From Leptolyngbya sp. PCC 6406 (lineage in GTDB: Bacteria; Cyanobacteriota; Cyanobacteriia; Phormidesmidales; Phormidesmidaceae), in contig NZ_KI913949.1 of NCBI RefSeq assembly GCF_000332095.2, positions 4,953,773 to 4,985,972 on the forward strand: a stretch of 32,200 bases of DNA, in the 5' to 3' direction. A program made the position numbers and the translations under genes. This document shows positions 16,261 through 25,225 of this stretch, one piece after another (the first letter of the stretch is position 1; each line of letters starts with the position of its first letter). The notes under the pieces are model-generated. The model did no database searches. It was not told the DNA's origin and saw nothing but the letters and a program-made list of their open reading frames with translations.

Positions 16261-17262
16261 ATGCGCCTTGTGTACTTTGGGACCCCCCAGTTTGCGGTGC
16301 CCAGCCTTGAAACCCTGCACCAGCACCCCGACCTAACAGTGGTAGCGGTAGTGACCCAACCCGATAAACGGCGGGGACGGGGTAGTGGTGTCACCCCCTC
16401 TCCCGTAAAGCAGGTGGCCACAGCAGCGGGGATCCCCGTCTGGCAGCCCCCCCGGTTGAAAAAAAATGCTGACACCCTGGCCCAACTCACAGCCCTAGAA
16501 GCCGACGCCTTTGTGGTAGTGGCCTACGGTCAACTGCTGTCCCCAGCAATTTTGGCCATGCCGCACCTTGGCTGTATCAACGCCCACGGCTCCCTCCTGC
16601 CTAAATACCGAGGCGCGGCTCCCATCCAGTGGAGCCTCTACCACGGCGAAGTGGAAACGGGAATCACCACCATGTTGATGGATCAGGGCATGGATACTGG
16701 ACCAATGCTGTTGACCCAGCGCCGCCCCACAGGTTTGCTGGACAATGCCCAGGATTTAGCCCAGGATTTAGCTAACCTCAGCGCTGACCTCCTAGTGACG
16801 ACTCTAGATCAGTGGGCAGCGCGCACCCTCACACCCCAGCCCCAAGACGAGACGGCGGCCACCTATGCGCCCCTGATTCAGAAGACAGACTTTGAACTGG
16901 ATTGGTCTCGATCGGCTCTAGACCTCCATCACCAAGTCCGGGGCTTTTTTCCCCAGGCCACCACTCAATTCCGAGGTGGAGAACTGAAGGTGATGGCCAC
17001 GGTGCCCTTGGTGGAATTGGTGCGATCGCACTTGCCCGAGGCAGACCATGGGGCTTTCGATCAAGGACTCGCCCTAACCCCGCCAGCAGAGGCAACCCCC
17101 GGAACCCTCATCGCCCTCCTGAAAAATGCTGGCCCCGTAGTGCAAACTGGAGACGGTCTGCTGTGGCTCCGTCAAGTCAAACCCATGGGTAAACGGGCTC
17201 AGTCCGGCAAGGACTTTGCCAACGGCAACCGTCTCACCCCTGGCGAGCGGTTCGGCCCCTAG
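16261..17262 (+). CDS. fmt: Methionyl-tRNA formyltransferase
   Basis: 333 residues, close to the bacterial norm. It opens MRLVYFGTPQFAVPSLETL. The formyl-transfer site has N107 and H109 in CINAHGSLLPKYRGAAPIQW, with the catalytic Asp in QGMDTGPML. The C-terminal OB-like domain runs from about residue 210 and ends RLTPGERFGP. It formylates the initiator Met-tRNA with 10-formyl-THF. The matching deformylase gene (def) is 4 kb downstream. It lies 8 bases after the OmpA-like gene, so it may share that transcript. An IS4-type element sits 160 bases after its stop. Confidence 0.96.
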   Translation: MRLVYFGTPQFAVPSLETLHQHPDLTVVAVVTQPDKRRGRGSGVTPSPVKQVATAAGIPVWQPPRLKKNADTLAQLTALEADAFVVVAYGQLLSPAILAMPHLGCINAHGSLLPKYRGAAPIQWSLYHGEVETGITTMLMDQGMDTGPMLLTQRRPTGLLDNAQDLAQDLANLSADLLVTTLDQWAARTLTPQPQDETAATYAPLIQKTDFELDWSRSALDLHHQVRGFFPQATTQFRGGELKVMATVPLVELVRSHLPEADHGAFDQGLALTPPAEATPGTLIALLKNAGPVVQTGDGLLWLRQVKPMGKRAQSGKDFANGNRLTPGERFGP

Positions 17263-17422
17263 GCTCCGCTCTAACATAGGGAGCTGTCATGTGCTGATGC
17301 GGATCGCTGATCCGGGATGCTGATCCGGGGCATTAACATGGACAGATTCAACATGCCCGCTGAATACCGGCTGAACACGACTGGGAAGGTTAGCGGTTTT
17401 TAGCACGGGAACCCAGGATTTC

Positions 17423-18744
17423 CTTAACGGGTGACAAGGGCACTCAACGTCATACGGTACAGGGTTTTGAGATAATGGAGGGGACAAAAAAAAGGGAGCC
17501 TCAGTACAGCTCCCCCAACCAAATATGTTCCCTACATTCTACCAAACTACCCTTCTCACCCATCTCAATGAAAAACAGTACTTGACCTTCCAGTTACTGT
17601 TGTTATTGCTACAAGCGCATCGCCAAGTCAAACTCTCCGTCTTAGCCAGCGTCTTTCCTCAGCCCATTCAGTATCAAAGTCGCAAACGGAACTTACAACG
17701 CTTTTTAGCCTTACCCAAACTCACGCTCAAGGTGCTGTGGTTTCCACTGCTCAAATATTGGATCCGCCAAGTGGAAACGGGACGGGGCTTGAACCGTGAC
17801 CAACGCCGTCGTCTGAGAACGCTCAAACACCATAAACACGGCTATTGGATTCTGGCAATGGACCGCACGGAATGGAAAGGGCGAAATATATTCATGGTCA
17901 GCGTGGTGTGGGGGACTCATGCTTTACCCGTCTATTGGGAGCGTTTAGGGCGGGCGGGTACGAGTGACCTGAAAACGCAACGGCGACTGCTGAAAGCGGC
18001 CCTGTCCTTGTTTAAGTCCTATCCGGTTCTACTGCTGGGTGACCGGGAGTTCCATAGCCCTAAACTGGCGGACTGGTTGGATCAGCGCGGGGTGTCCTTT
18101 GCACTCCGACAGAAAAAGGACTTCCATTTCAAGACCGATACCGATACCGACTATCAAGTCCTCAAAAACGCTGGCTTCAAACCGGGCCAGTCTCGATTTT
18201 ATGAGGGAGTTTTGTGCAACAAGGGCGATGGTATGGGCCCGTTTAATTTAGCGGTGTATTGGAAGCGCTCCTATCGCCAGAAGGGGCCGAAGGAACCGTG
18301 GTATATCCTGACTAATCTGCCCACCTTGAAGCAAGCCTTAGCAGTCTATCGATGTCGCTGGGGCATTGAACAGCTCTTCAAAGACTTTAAGACTGGGGGC
18401 TATAACTTGGAGGATACCAAGGTCAATGACACCCGATTCTTAGCCTTAGTTTTACTGATCGCTCTGGCTTACAGTTTGGCGACTCTCCACGGCCAGTGGA
18501 TGCAGGAGGCCAAGCTAGCTCAGTATGCCGGACGTCTCCAAGAGCACCAAGATAAGGCTCCACGGCACAGTGACTTTAGCTTCAGTCTCTATGGGCAACG
18601 ATGGCTCTATGCCATGGATTTATGGGCCGATTGGGCGCTCAAGCTGGTGGCCCTCAAACCCCATAAACACCGCTATTTTCAGCGAGGTTTTCACGCCCTA
18701 TCCCTTATCCAGCAAGCTCTCTAGGGGGGTTGTCACCCTGTAAG
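17423..18744 (+). mobile_element. IS4-family insertion sequence, complete, with 9-bp target duplication
   Basis: The 9-mer CAGGATTTC flanks the element on both sides (17414-17422 and 18745-18753). The ends read inward as CTTAACGGGTGACAA (left) and CTTACAGGGTGACAA (right), 13 of 15 matching. The length is 1322 bp with one transposase. It separates fmt from the MscS gene and appears intact, so it may still be mobile. Confidence 0.9.
17525..18724 (+). CDS. IS4-family transposase (399 aa)
   Basis: The length and motifs match an intact IS4-type DDE transposase. The first Asp is in ILAMDRTEWKG, the second in VLLLGDREFHSPKL, and the third acidic residue lies in the Y-(2)-R-(3)-E-(6)-K signature, read here as YRCRWGIEQLFKDFK. 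The N-terminus is basic and helical (VFPQPIQYQSRKRNLQRFL). The stop lies 20 bases inside the right end. No frameshift is seen. Confidence 0.95.
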   Translation: MFPTFYQTTLLTHLNEKQYLTFQLLLLLLQAHRQVKLSVLASVFPQPIQYQSRKRNLQRFLALPKLTLKVLWFPLLKYWIRQVETGRGLNRDQRRRLRTLKHHKHGYWILAMDRTEWKGRNIFMVSVVWGTHALPVYWERLGRAGTSDLKTQRRLLKAALSLFKSYPVLLLGDREFHSPKLADWLDQRGVSFALRQKKDFHFKTDTDTDYQVLKNAGFKPGQSRFYEGVLCNKGDGMGPFNLAVYWKRSYRQKGPKEPWYILTNLPTLKQALAVYRCRWGIEQLFKDFKTGGYNLEDTKVNDTRFLALVLLIALAYSLATLHGQWMQEAKLAQYAGRLQEHQDKAPRHSDFSFSLYGQRWLYAMDLWADWALKLVALKPHKHRYFQRGFHALSLIQQAL

Positions 18745-18844
18745 CAGGATTTCAGTGCCTGTTCCAGTAACTGGAACCCTCATACTGCCGATTAACCTTC
18801 CGAGTCCTATGCTGAACATCCGCTGCGACCAGAGGGAAGCATAA

Positions 18845-20584
18845 ATGGGGATAAAAATGAGGCAGGGCAGAGGCTCCTGGGGCTCGATACTCTACGGCAT
18901 GTTGACCCTGGCAGTGGTGGTAGCCATCGGGCTGACCCCCACCCCGGCTCAGGCTCAACTGGGGAGGCAGTGGCTGAACTGGTCCCAACCCAACCCGGTT
19001 TCCCTGGAAGTAGACAGTGATACCCCCGTGGCAGCAGCCTGCGTCCGGCTAGATGGCTATTGCCTGCTGCGGGTAGCCGCCCCCAAACCGGAACTGAATC
19101 GCCGTATCCACACCATTGAAGTCGCCCTCCACCAGGTGCGGACGCTCTACCTTCAAACCCCGGATCCAGATGGGGCGGGCAGCCCTCCTCCGATCTTTTT
19201 GGAAGTACGCCAGCCGCCACCCCCAGAGTCCTCTGATACCCCCGCCCCTGAAGCGACTGGCTCCAGCGATCCCCCATCGGAACGCCGCACCCCGGAAATT
19301 TATCTCGGGGTTGATCCCCGACAAATGGTGCGGTTGATGAGTGTGACCCGTTTCGACGCGGCCCTGAAGGGAGTAGACGTAACCACCGCCGCCGAAATCC
19401 TGAGCGAACAGGTGCAGGCAGGGTTTCAGCAGGCTCGTTGGGAACGTCAGCCCCCCTATTTATTGACCCAATTGGGGTGGACCCTAGCTCTTAGCTTGGG
19501 GCTAGTGGCCCTGCACTGGGGATTGAGTCGGTGGGAAGGACAACTCCGGCGGGCTAAAGAACGGCTGCGAGACTCGATCACGGAACAGTCTGCGTCCCTC
19601 TCTGACCTCCTAGATGAGCGTCAGCGTTGGAACCTCACCGAGGCCCAACACCGCCTCTCCCAACTGGCTCGCGCCTTGTTCTGGATCGGAGGTGGTCTAT
19701 TCATTCTCAGTCGCTTTCCCCAGACTCGTATTTTCCAGGTACAGGTGGTACAGGCATTACATATTCCTCTACGGCTTCTGCCCATCGCCCTGGGCATCTA
19801 TATCGCTATTCGCCTTAGCTTTGCCCTGATCAATCACCTCGCCGCCATCATTGCCAACAGCTACGAAATTTCCATTGAGGGCGATCGCCGAATGCAGTTG
19901 CGGGTCCGCACCATTTCCCGTGTCAGTTTGGGGATGGTGAGTCTGATCTGGCTGGGGGTAGGCGGGGTAGTGGCCCTCTCTAGCCTGGGGGTCAACATTG
20001 CCCCCCTGCTGGCCGGGGCAGGACTGATTGGGGTCGCCCTCTCCCTCCCGGCCCAAAGCTTGATTAAGGACGGTATCAACGGCTTTTTCATCATTTTTGA
20101 AGACCAGTACGCGGTGGGAGATGTAATCACAGTCCACGGCATCCGTGGTCTGGTGGAAAAGATCAACCTCCGCATTACCCAGATTCGAGATGAGGAGGGC
20201 TGTCTAGTGACAATTCCCAACAGCGAGATTGGGGTCATTGCCAACCACTCTAGCCGCTGGTCCCAGGCGGATATCTACATCCCCATCAGCTACACCACCG
20301 ATGTGGATCGGGTGCTGGCACTGATCGAAGCGGAGGGCCAGGAGATGCAGCGCAGCCAGCGCTGGGGGCAGGCGATGCTGGCGATTCCAGAGGTTCTGGG
20401 GGTGGAGAATTTTGATGAGCGAGGGCTGACGATCCGGGTTTGGATTAAGACCCAGCCCCTGAAGCAATGGGAGGTCGCCCGCGAATATCGCCGCCGTCTC
20501 AAGGTCGCTCTTGATGCGGCGGGTATTGTCATCCCTGCCCACATTGACTTTAAAGCTCCCCCGGAGTCTTTGTCGGGGAGTTAG
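18845..20584 (+). CDS. Mechanosensitive ion channel, MscS family
   Basis: 579 residues. A signal peptide ends near residue 37 (TPTPAQA followed by Q). A periplasmic N-terminal domain with a Pro/Ser-rich loop follows (residues about 110-145), then several membrane helices from about 205, and the MscS core from about 370 with VNIAPLLAGAGLIGVALSLPAQ, SLIKDGINGFFIIFEDQYAVGDVI and VTIPNSEIG. The helix rich in Gly/Ala followed by GINGFFI is the pore helix and its kink. It should open under membrane tension to release solutes. A start at 18857 (MRQGRG) is also possible. The stop codon lies inside the first unit of the 24-bp tandem repeat. Confidence 0.9.
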   Translation: MGIKMRQGRGSWGSILYGMLTLAVVVAIGLTPTPAQAQLGRQWLNWSQPNPVSLEVDSDTPVAAACVRLDGYCLLRVAAPKPELNRRIHTIEVALHQVRTLYLQTPDPDGAGSPPPIFLEVRQPPPPESSDTPAPEATGSSDPPSERRTPEIYLGVDPRQMVRLMSVTRFDAALKGVDVTTAAEILSEQVQAGFQQARWERQPPYLLTQLGWTLALSLGLVALHWGLSRWEGQLRRAKERLRDSITEQSASLSDLLDERQRWNLTEAQHRLSQLARALFWIGGGLFILSRFPQTRIFQVQVVQALHIPLRLLPIALGIYIAIRLSFALINHLAAIIANSYEISIEGDRRMQLRVRTISRVSLGMVSLIWLGVGGVVALSSLGVNIAPLLAGAGLIGVALSLPAQSLIKDGINGFFIIFEDQYAVGDVITVHGIRGLVEKINLRITQIRDEEGCLVTIPNSEIGVIANHSSRWSQADIYIPISYTTDVDRVLALIEAEGQEMQRSQRWGQAMLAIPEVLGVENFDERGLTIRVWIKTQPLKQWEVAREYRRRLKVALDAAGIVIPAHIDFKAPPESLSGS

Positions 20585-20738
20585 GGAGGTGGGGTATTGG
20601 GGAGTTAGGGAGGTGGGGTATTGGGGAGTTAGGGAGGTGGGGTATTGGGGAGTTAGGGAGGTGGGGTATTGGGGAGTTAGGGGGGTGGGGTATTGGGGAG
20701 TTAGGGAGGTGGGGTATTGGGGAGTTAGGGAGGTGGGG
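20575..20738. repeat. 24-bp G-rich tandem repeat, about 6.8 copies
   Basis: Units begin at 20575, 20599, 20623, 20647, 20671, 20695 and 20719 with GGGGAGTTAGGG; the seventh is cut short. One unit (20671) has GGGGGTGG in place of GGGAGGTGG. Copies are otherwise identical, suggesting recent expansion. The G-tracts could form quadruplex structures. The first unit contains the mscS stop codon. Because 24 is a multiple of three, the plus strand also reads as an octapeptide repeat, which I consider a shadow. Confidence 0.95.
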
Positions 20739-21237
20739 GTGTGGGGGTGTGGGGGTGAAAGGAGTTTTGAGTTTTGAGTTGGTCGGGTAGGGGCGCGGTT
20801 TCCGCGCCCAGTGCAGAATGTGTCTGTAGGGGCGGGTTTGGCTCGGATCTACTTTTCCTGGTGCCCTGGCTCTGCCTGGGTGCCTCTTCCGGAGGCTCTG
20901 CCTCTCCTGTATTCCGTAGGGGCAATCCCTTGCCTGTCCTGTTCGCGTAGCGGCTCCGGAGGAGCAACGGAGCCGTTGACGGAGCCTGCCCAGAGGGCAT
21001 AGGATGGTTGCCCTTGTTGCCGGGTGACCGGTGTGTGTGAGATGGGGCGTGGGGGTGGATTCCGTAGGGGCGCGGAAACCGCGCCCAATGCAGGGTGATT
21101 GCCGTAGGGGCGGGTTTGGCTCGGATCTACTGGGGAATCCGGAATGGGAGGCTCAAAACCCGCCCTGCCTGTCGCCGGGTGACCGGTGTTGGGGTGTTGG
21201 GGTGTTGGGGAGTGAGGGGAGATCTACACTGGGGGAA
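20739..21237. repeat. Mosaic of interspersed cyanobacterial repeats between mscS and def
   Basis: There is no gene here. GGGCGCGG-TTT-CCGCGCCC lies at 20791-20809, and the same palindrome with an AAA centre at 21068-21086. A 28-bp exact repeat starting GTAGGGGCGGGT occupies 20826-20853 and 21104-21131. CGGCTCCG/CGGAGCCG arms lie near 20951-20975. The segment 21131-21190 is shared, with few changes, with 31631-31691. GGTGTTGG-type short tandems are at 21186-21210. The region also supplies the leader of def. Confidence 0.8.
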
Positions 21238-21810
21238 ATGATTGTTTTCTTGGGAGGGCCTGATTTCGTGTCACAACTCCGCTCTGTATTGCAAGTGGGC
21301 GATGCCCGTTTAAAACAGGTAGCACGACCCGTCACCGTCTGGAATCAGGCGCTACAAACCCTGATTGACGATCTCATCTTCACCGCTGAGAAAACCAATG
21401 GGGTTGGCATTGCTGCCCCCCAAGTGGGGGTGCCCCAGCGCCTGGTTATCGTGGCGTCGCGGCCCAATTTGCGCTATCCCCAGGCTCCGACGATGGAGCC
21501 GACTGCCCTGATTAATCCGTGCCTCTTGGCCCATTCTGAGGCGGTAGTGGCGGGATGGGAAGGGTGTCTCAGTGTGCCGAATCACCGGGGAAACGTGGTC
21601 CGCTATCGAGAAATTGAGGTGGAATATCTAGACCGCCACGGGGACTGGCAGCGACGGGTGTGGGTGGACTTTGTGGCCCGCATTTTTCAGCATGAGTATG
21701 ACCACCTAGAGGGGTATCTATTTGTGGATAGAGCGGACCCTGCTGATGTGATCACCGAGGCAGAATATAGCGTAAGCAACGCCCAGCTTACAGTTCCCCG
21801 CGCCAGCTAA
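21238..21810 (+). CDS. def: Peptide deformylase
   Basis: 190 residues from the ATG at 21238, preceded by GGGGGA. The frame is open further upstream, but only through repeats. The three metal-site motifs are present: GVGIAAPQVG (55-64), EGCLSV with the Cys ligand (108-113), and QHEYDHLEG (151-159) with the HExxH His pair and catalytic Glu. It removes the N-formyl group from nascent proteins, reversing the work of Fmt encoded upstream. Its 3' end overlaps the convergent collagen-like gene by 23 bases. Confidence 0.94.
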   Translation: MIVFLGGPDFVSQLRSVLQVGDARLKQVARPVTVWNQALQTLIDDLIFTAEKTNGVGIAAPQVGVPQRLVIVASRPNLRYPQAPTMEPTALINPCLLAHSEAVVAGWEGCLSVPNHRGNVVRYREIEVEYLDRHGDWQRRVWVDFVARIFQHEYDHLEGYLFVDRADPADVITEAEYSVSNAQLTVPRAS

Positions 21811-23176
21811 GGGTATGGGAGGTGCTATTGCCCCCTAGAGATCGCACCATTGTCAACTCAATTTCGGCGTAGTTGCCCCGGCGAATATCGCTGCCACTCA
21901 CGCCGGGAATCCGCCCTAGGGCAACCTCAAAGCGGTTATGGTTGCGACTCACCAGATTCTCAGCCACTGGGCCTTCGTAGCGGGTGATATAGCGCACCCG
22001 GCGATCGCGGTTGGGGTCGCCATCAGCGGTGCGTAACCGGATCTGGAACTGGGTGTCTACGTAGTCCGACACCGCCGCCAAATCCAACACTGCGATCGTA
22101 AGCTGAAGTCCTTGACCGTTCAGAGTGCCCCAAGACAGTTGGGTGGCTTCGCTGGCGCGCACAGCCTGGGTGACGCGATAGGTGGTCAGGGCATCGGCCA
22201 CTTGGATTTCCCCCGCTAACCAGAGGTCAGGGGAAAACTGAAAGGCGATTGCCCCCGAGTCCTGAATCGTCATTGTGGCGGTGTCAGTAGCAAAGGCAGT
22301 GGCGGATCTGGGTGCATCCCAGACAATCTGGCCCTGGCCCTCCACCCGACCCACATATTCCTGGTACTCATTGGCAATGACTGAGCCTGGTGCCAGTAGC
22401 CCCAGAGCCCCACCTCGCTGTTGCCAGAGATTTTTTGACACCGCCACGGGGGTACTGCCTAGGGCTGCTAGGGAAAGACTCTGGCTAGGATTATCCGGCA
22501 GCAGGGGCTGATCCTGATTCACTAGCCAGAGCTGACCGGGCTGACCGGGCTGACCGTCGCGGCCCGCTCGTCCCCGAGATCCAAAATCTCCATCTCGGCA
22601 GATAAACCGTTCTGTCTGGCAGGAATAACCCGCCGTGCCAGGGGTACCTGTACAGGTTTCGACAGTCCAATCGGTATAGCGGCAACGGCAGCCGGGAGCC
22701 CCTTCGCCGCCTTGTCCACCCCGCCCGTTGCGTCCGCCCCCGGCATCCACATAAATCTGACGGAGGTCAGCGATGTTGCGATAGTAGAGGGTCAACGCGC
22801 CCCCATTTCCCCCTGCGCCCCCATCCCCGCCATTGCCGCCATTGCCGCCATCGGGAGCCTGTAAGTCATGGCGCACATTGCGGGGTTGATTATTGCAACT
22901 GGCGCGATCGCCCGGTTCTCCATTGCCACCGTCACGACCTTCCCCGCCCCGCAGGTAGATCTGGCGGGAGGTGCCATCTGCCCACACTGTCTGGGCTGGG
23001 CCGTTATTGCCGGGAGTCCCCGATTCCCCTGCCCGTCCACTGCGGCCATGTTGGCCAAAGCTACGGATTTGCTGGGCGATCGCAGTTAGGGAACAGTGCA
23101 GGCGCGGTGGTAGGGGGGTTGTGATGACCAGTGCGATCGCGCTTAAACAAAGTAACGGGTAAATCCAACGTTTCAT
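21788..23176 (-). CDS. Secreted Gly-rich collagen-like protein
   Basis: 462 residues. The N-terminal signal-type helix (MKRWIYPLLCLSAIALVITT) is followed by two Gly-rich regions, about 42-130 and 150-240. These have short collagen-like triplets (GRSGRAGESGTPGNNGP, DGQPGQPGQ) and GGNGG runs, separated by YYRNIADLRQIYVDAGG. A Cys-rich patch (CRCRYTDWTVETCTGTPG, then two more Cys) lies between. The C-terminal 220 residues look beta-rich without Gly repeats. It is likely exported to the envelope or surface. The triplets are too interrupted for a long triple helix. No characterised homologue is recognised. Confidence 0.75.
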   Translation of the reverse strand: MKRWIYPLLCLSAIALVITTPLPPRLHCSLTAIAQQIRSFGQHGRSGRAGESGTPGNNGPAQTVWADGTSRQIYLRGGEGRDGGNGEPGDRASCNNQPRNVRHDLQAPDGGNGGNGGDGGAGGNGGALTLYYRNIADLRQIYVDAGGGRNGRGGQGGEGAPGCRCRYTDWTVETCTGTPGTAGYSCQTERFICRDGDFGSRGRAGRDGQPGQPGQLWLVNQDQPLLPDNPSQSLSLAALGSTPVAVSKNLWQQRGGALGLLAPGSVIANEYQEYVGRVEGQGQIVWDAPRSATAFATDTATMTIQDSGAIAFQFSPDLWLAGEIQVADALTTYRVTQAVRASEATQLSWGTLNGQGLQLTIAVLDLAAVSDYVDTQFQIRLRTADGDPNRDRRVRYITRYEGPVAENLVSRNHNRFEVALGRIPGVSGSDIRRGNYAEIELTMVRSLGGNSTSHTLSWRGEL

Positions 23177-23371
23177 GACACTGACTCAGGGGTACGGGGG
23201 AAGGTTGTTAAAGAATTGCTGATGGAGGCCGGTGATACTTGAAGACCGGGTCTAGGCTAGGGGCGCGTCTCTAGGCGTCCTCGCCGGTCATAATATCGGG
23301 AATGGGTCCAGGAAACCGTCAATACGCTAATACAGACGCAGCCTACTGCTTCATAGCTCCCTCAGGATTTT

Positions 23372-23740
23372 TTGCTTGTGGTTGAAACGCCTAAAATTGT
23401 TCGCCTCAACATTCTCGATACGGACTACGCCAAGATGGCGGCAGGAGAGGCGATTCCAGAAGATCGCCGTCATCGCTTGGCCTGGGGAGATGCGGCCCTG
23501 AATCGGTTAGCCAAGTACATCGCCCGCTATCGCTACGGTGACCTAGACAACCAGGGCCGCGATGATGTGCTGTGCAATATTGCTCTGGCGGCGGAGCTGT
23601 TTACCCTGGCAGATATGGAGGATATTGATGATCGGCTTCGCCGCACGGGAGCCTTTTACCTCACGCCGGGGGAACGGCAGCAGATTCTCAACTGGCTGCG
23701 GGATGAACTGACGGTGGATCTGGCGGTGAATCCGGATTAG
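23372..23740 (+). CDS. Conserved-looking small protein, function unknown
   Basis: 122 residues, soluble, mostly helical, and not recognised. It opens with a strand-like VVETPKIVRLNILDTDYAKMAAGEAIPEDRRHRL and has ALNRLAKYIARYRYG, then a long acidic helical part (AAELFTLADMEDIDDRLRR) and a C-terminal GERQQILNWLRDEL. Codon use and G+C resemble the core genes, which supports it being real. The start TTG at 23372 is uncertain; a GTG at 23378 would remove two residues. It stands alone between the collagen-like gene and alr. Confidence 0.6.
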   Translation: MLVVETPKIVRLNILDTDYAKMAAGEAIPEDRRHRLAWGDAALNRLAKYIARYRYGDLDNQGRDDVLCNIALAAELFTLADMEDIDDRLRRTGAFYLTPGERQQILNWLRDELTVDLAVNPD

Positions 23741-23812
23741 AGGGTTTCAGCTAAATACTTGTTCAGCATGTTTATCAACAATCCAGGGAATGATTTTGGG
23801 GGATGTAATGTG

Positions 23813-25009
23813 CTAGGAAAATCTGGCTTCCGAAGCTTGAGATAGGGTTTGACCCACCACAATGCGGGGGAGACGATGCTTGAAGCTACAGAGGATTTCC
23901 CAGGAAATGGTGTTCACCTGATCGGCCCAATCATCGGCGGTGATTTGCACATCGCCTTCGCGCCCCAGCACCGTCACCAAATCTCCCACCTGTAAATTAG
24001 GCAGGGCGCTGACATCCAGCATCAGTTGATCCATGGTGATGGTGCCGAGTTGGCGAACACGGTAGCCGTTGATCAGAACTGTCATTTGATTTGACAGGGC
24101 ACGGGGAACGCCATCGGCATAGCCAATGCCCACTACGGCAATTCGCATGGGACGATCGGCAACAAAGCGATGGCCGTAGCTGACCCCGGTGCCCGCCCCA
24201 ATCTCTTGCAGATGGGTAATGCGGGCCTTAACCTGCATCACCGGACGCAGATCCAGGGTGGAGCGTAGGTGGGGGGCCGGGTAGAGACCGTAAAGGGCGA
24301 GACCGACCCGCACCCGGTCGTAGTGCAGTTCGGGATGGGCCAGGGTAGCAGCAGAGTTGGCCAAATGCAGTCGCGGCGGGTGATGCCCTGCTGCGGTTAA
24401 CTGTGCGATCGCAGATTCAAAGCGCTGATGTTGTACCTTCAGCACCGTCGGATCAGGATCATCCGCCGTAGCTAAATGGGAATAGAGGCTGGCAATATGC
24501 AGATGGGGTAATCGCTGCACAAAGGTCATCAACTCCACCGCCCGCTGCCAGGGAAATCCCAAACGAGACATGCCCGTATCCAATTTCAGGTGAACAGGCA
24601 GGGACGTACCTGGACCTCGGGACAGGGTTTCCGACACGATCAATGCTTGCTTAGGAGACACCAGAGTGGGCTGGAGTCGCCATTGGGCCATGGCCTGAAT
24701 CTCCGCCACCGTATTCACCGCCCCCATGATCAAAATAGGCGCATCAATACCCGCCTGCCGCAGTTCCATCCCCTCTGGGACTGTAGCTACTCCGAGTTGC
24801 TTGGCTCCTGCTGCCAAGGTCGTCTGAGCCACCGTCACGGCACCGTGGCCATAGGCATCGGCTTTGACCACCGCCATCAAGTCCGCCCTGCCCTGGAGAT
24901 GGGCCACTAACTGCCGGACATTGTGATCAACCGCCCCGAGGTCAATTTCCACCCAGGCCCGACAGCATCGCATCGCCGACAATTCAGGGGTTTGGTCCCA
25001 GTTCAACAT
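23813..25009 (-). CDS. alr: Alanine racemase
   Basis: 398 residues. The PLP lysine is K49 in AVVKADAYGHG, and the second catalytic residue is Y278 in GVSYGHRF. The N-terminal barrel (AWVEIDLGAVDHNVRQL ... LKLDTGMSRLGF) and C-terminal beta domain (GTITMDQLMLDVS) are complete. It converts L-Ala to D-Ala for peptidoglycan. A start at residue 13 (MRCCRAWVEIDL) is possible, since the first 12 residues are not conserved in the family. The upstream region is shared with the divergent HNH gene. Confidence 0.95.
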   Translation of the reverse strand: MLNWDQTPELSAMRCCRAWVEIDLGAVDHNVRQLVAHLQGRADLMAVVKADAYGHGAVTVAQTTLAAGAKQLGVATVPEGMELRQAGIDAPILIMGAVNTVAEIQAMAQWRLQPTLVSPKQALIVSETLSRGPGTSLPVHLKLDTGMSRLGFPWQRAVELMTFVQRLPHLHIASLYSHLATADDPDPTVLKVQHQRFESAIAQLTAAGHHPPRLHLANSAATLAHPELHYDRVRVGLALYGLYPAPHLRSTLDLRPVMQVKARITHLQEIGAGTGVSYGHRFVADRPMRIAVVGIGYADGVPRALSNQMTVLINGYRVRQLGTITMDQLMLDVSALPNLQVGDLVTVLGREGDVQITADDWADQVNTISWEILCSFKHRLPRIVVGQTLSQASEARFS

Positions 25010-25225
25010 GGCCTACTACTCCACCATGGCCCACACCATCTCTACCGCTGGACCCTCAGAGATCAACCGTTCTCCTCACCAGATCAGCAGTTGAGTTGTG
25101 CCTAAGCCTAGCGGCAGAGGCGGCTCCTGGCTAGCCCACCCTGGACAGTTTTTGCCCCCTATCTCCACCCAAACAGGCCCTAAGTCACCTGTGTTACCAT
25201 CGGTGCAACCTATTTTCATGTCCCG

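Noticed and set aside
20511-20777. Open frame with an octapeptide repeat (GVREVGYW) over the 24-bp tandem repeat
   Set aside because: It arises because the repeat unit is 24 bp. The frame overlaps the end of mscS, has no start signal and no other coding character.
21031-21237. Longer N-terminus for peptide deformylase
   Set aside because: The extension runs through interspersed repeats and adds residues unlike any deformylase. The ATG at 21238 gives the normal length.
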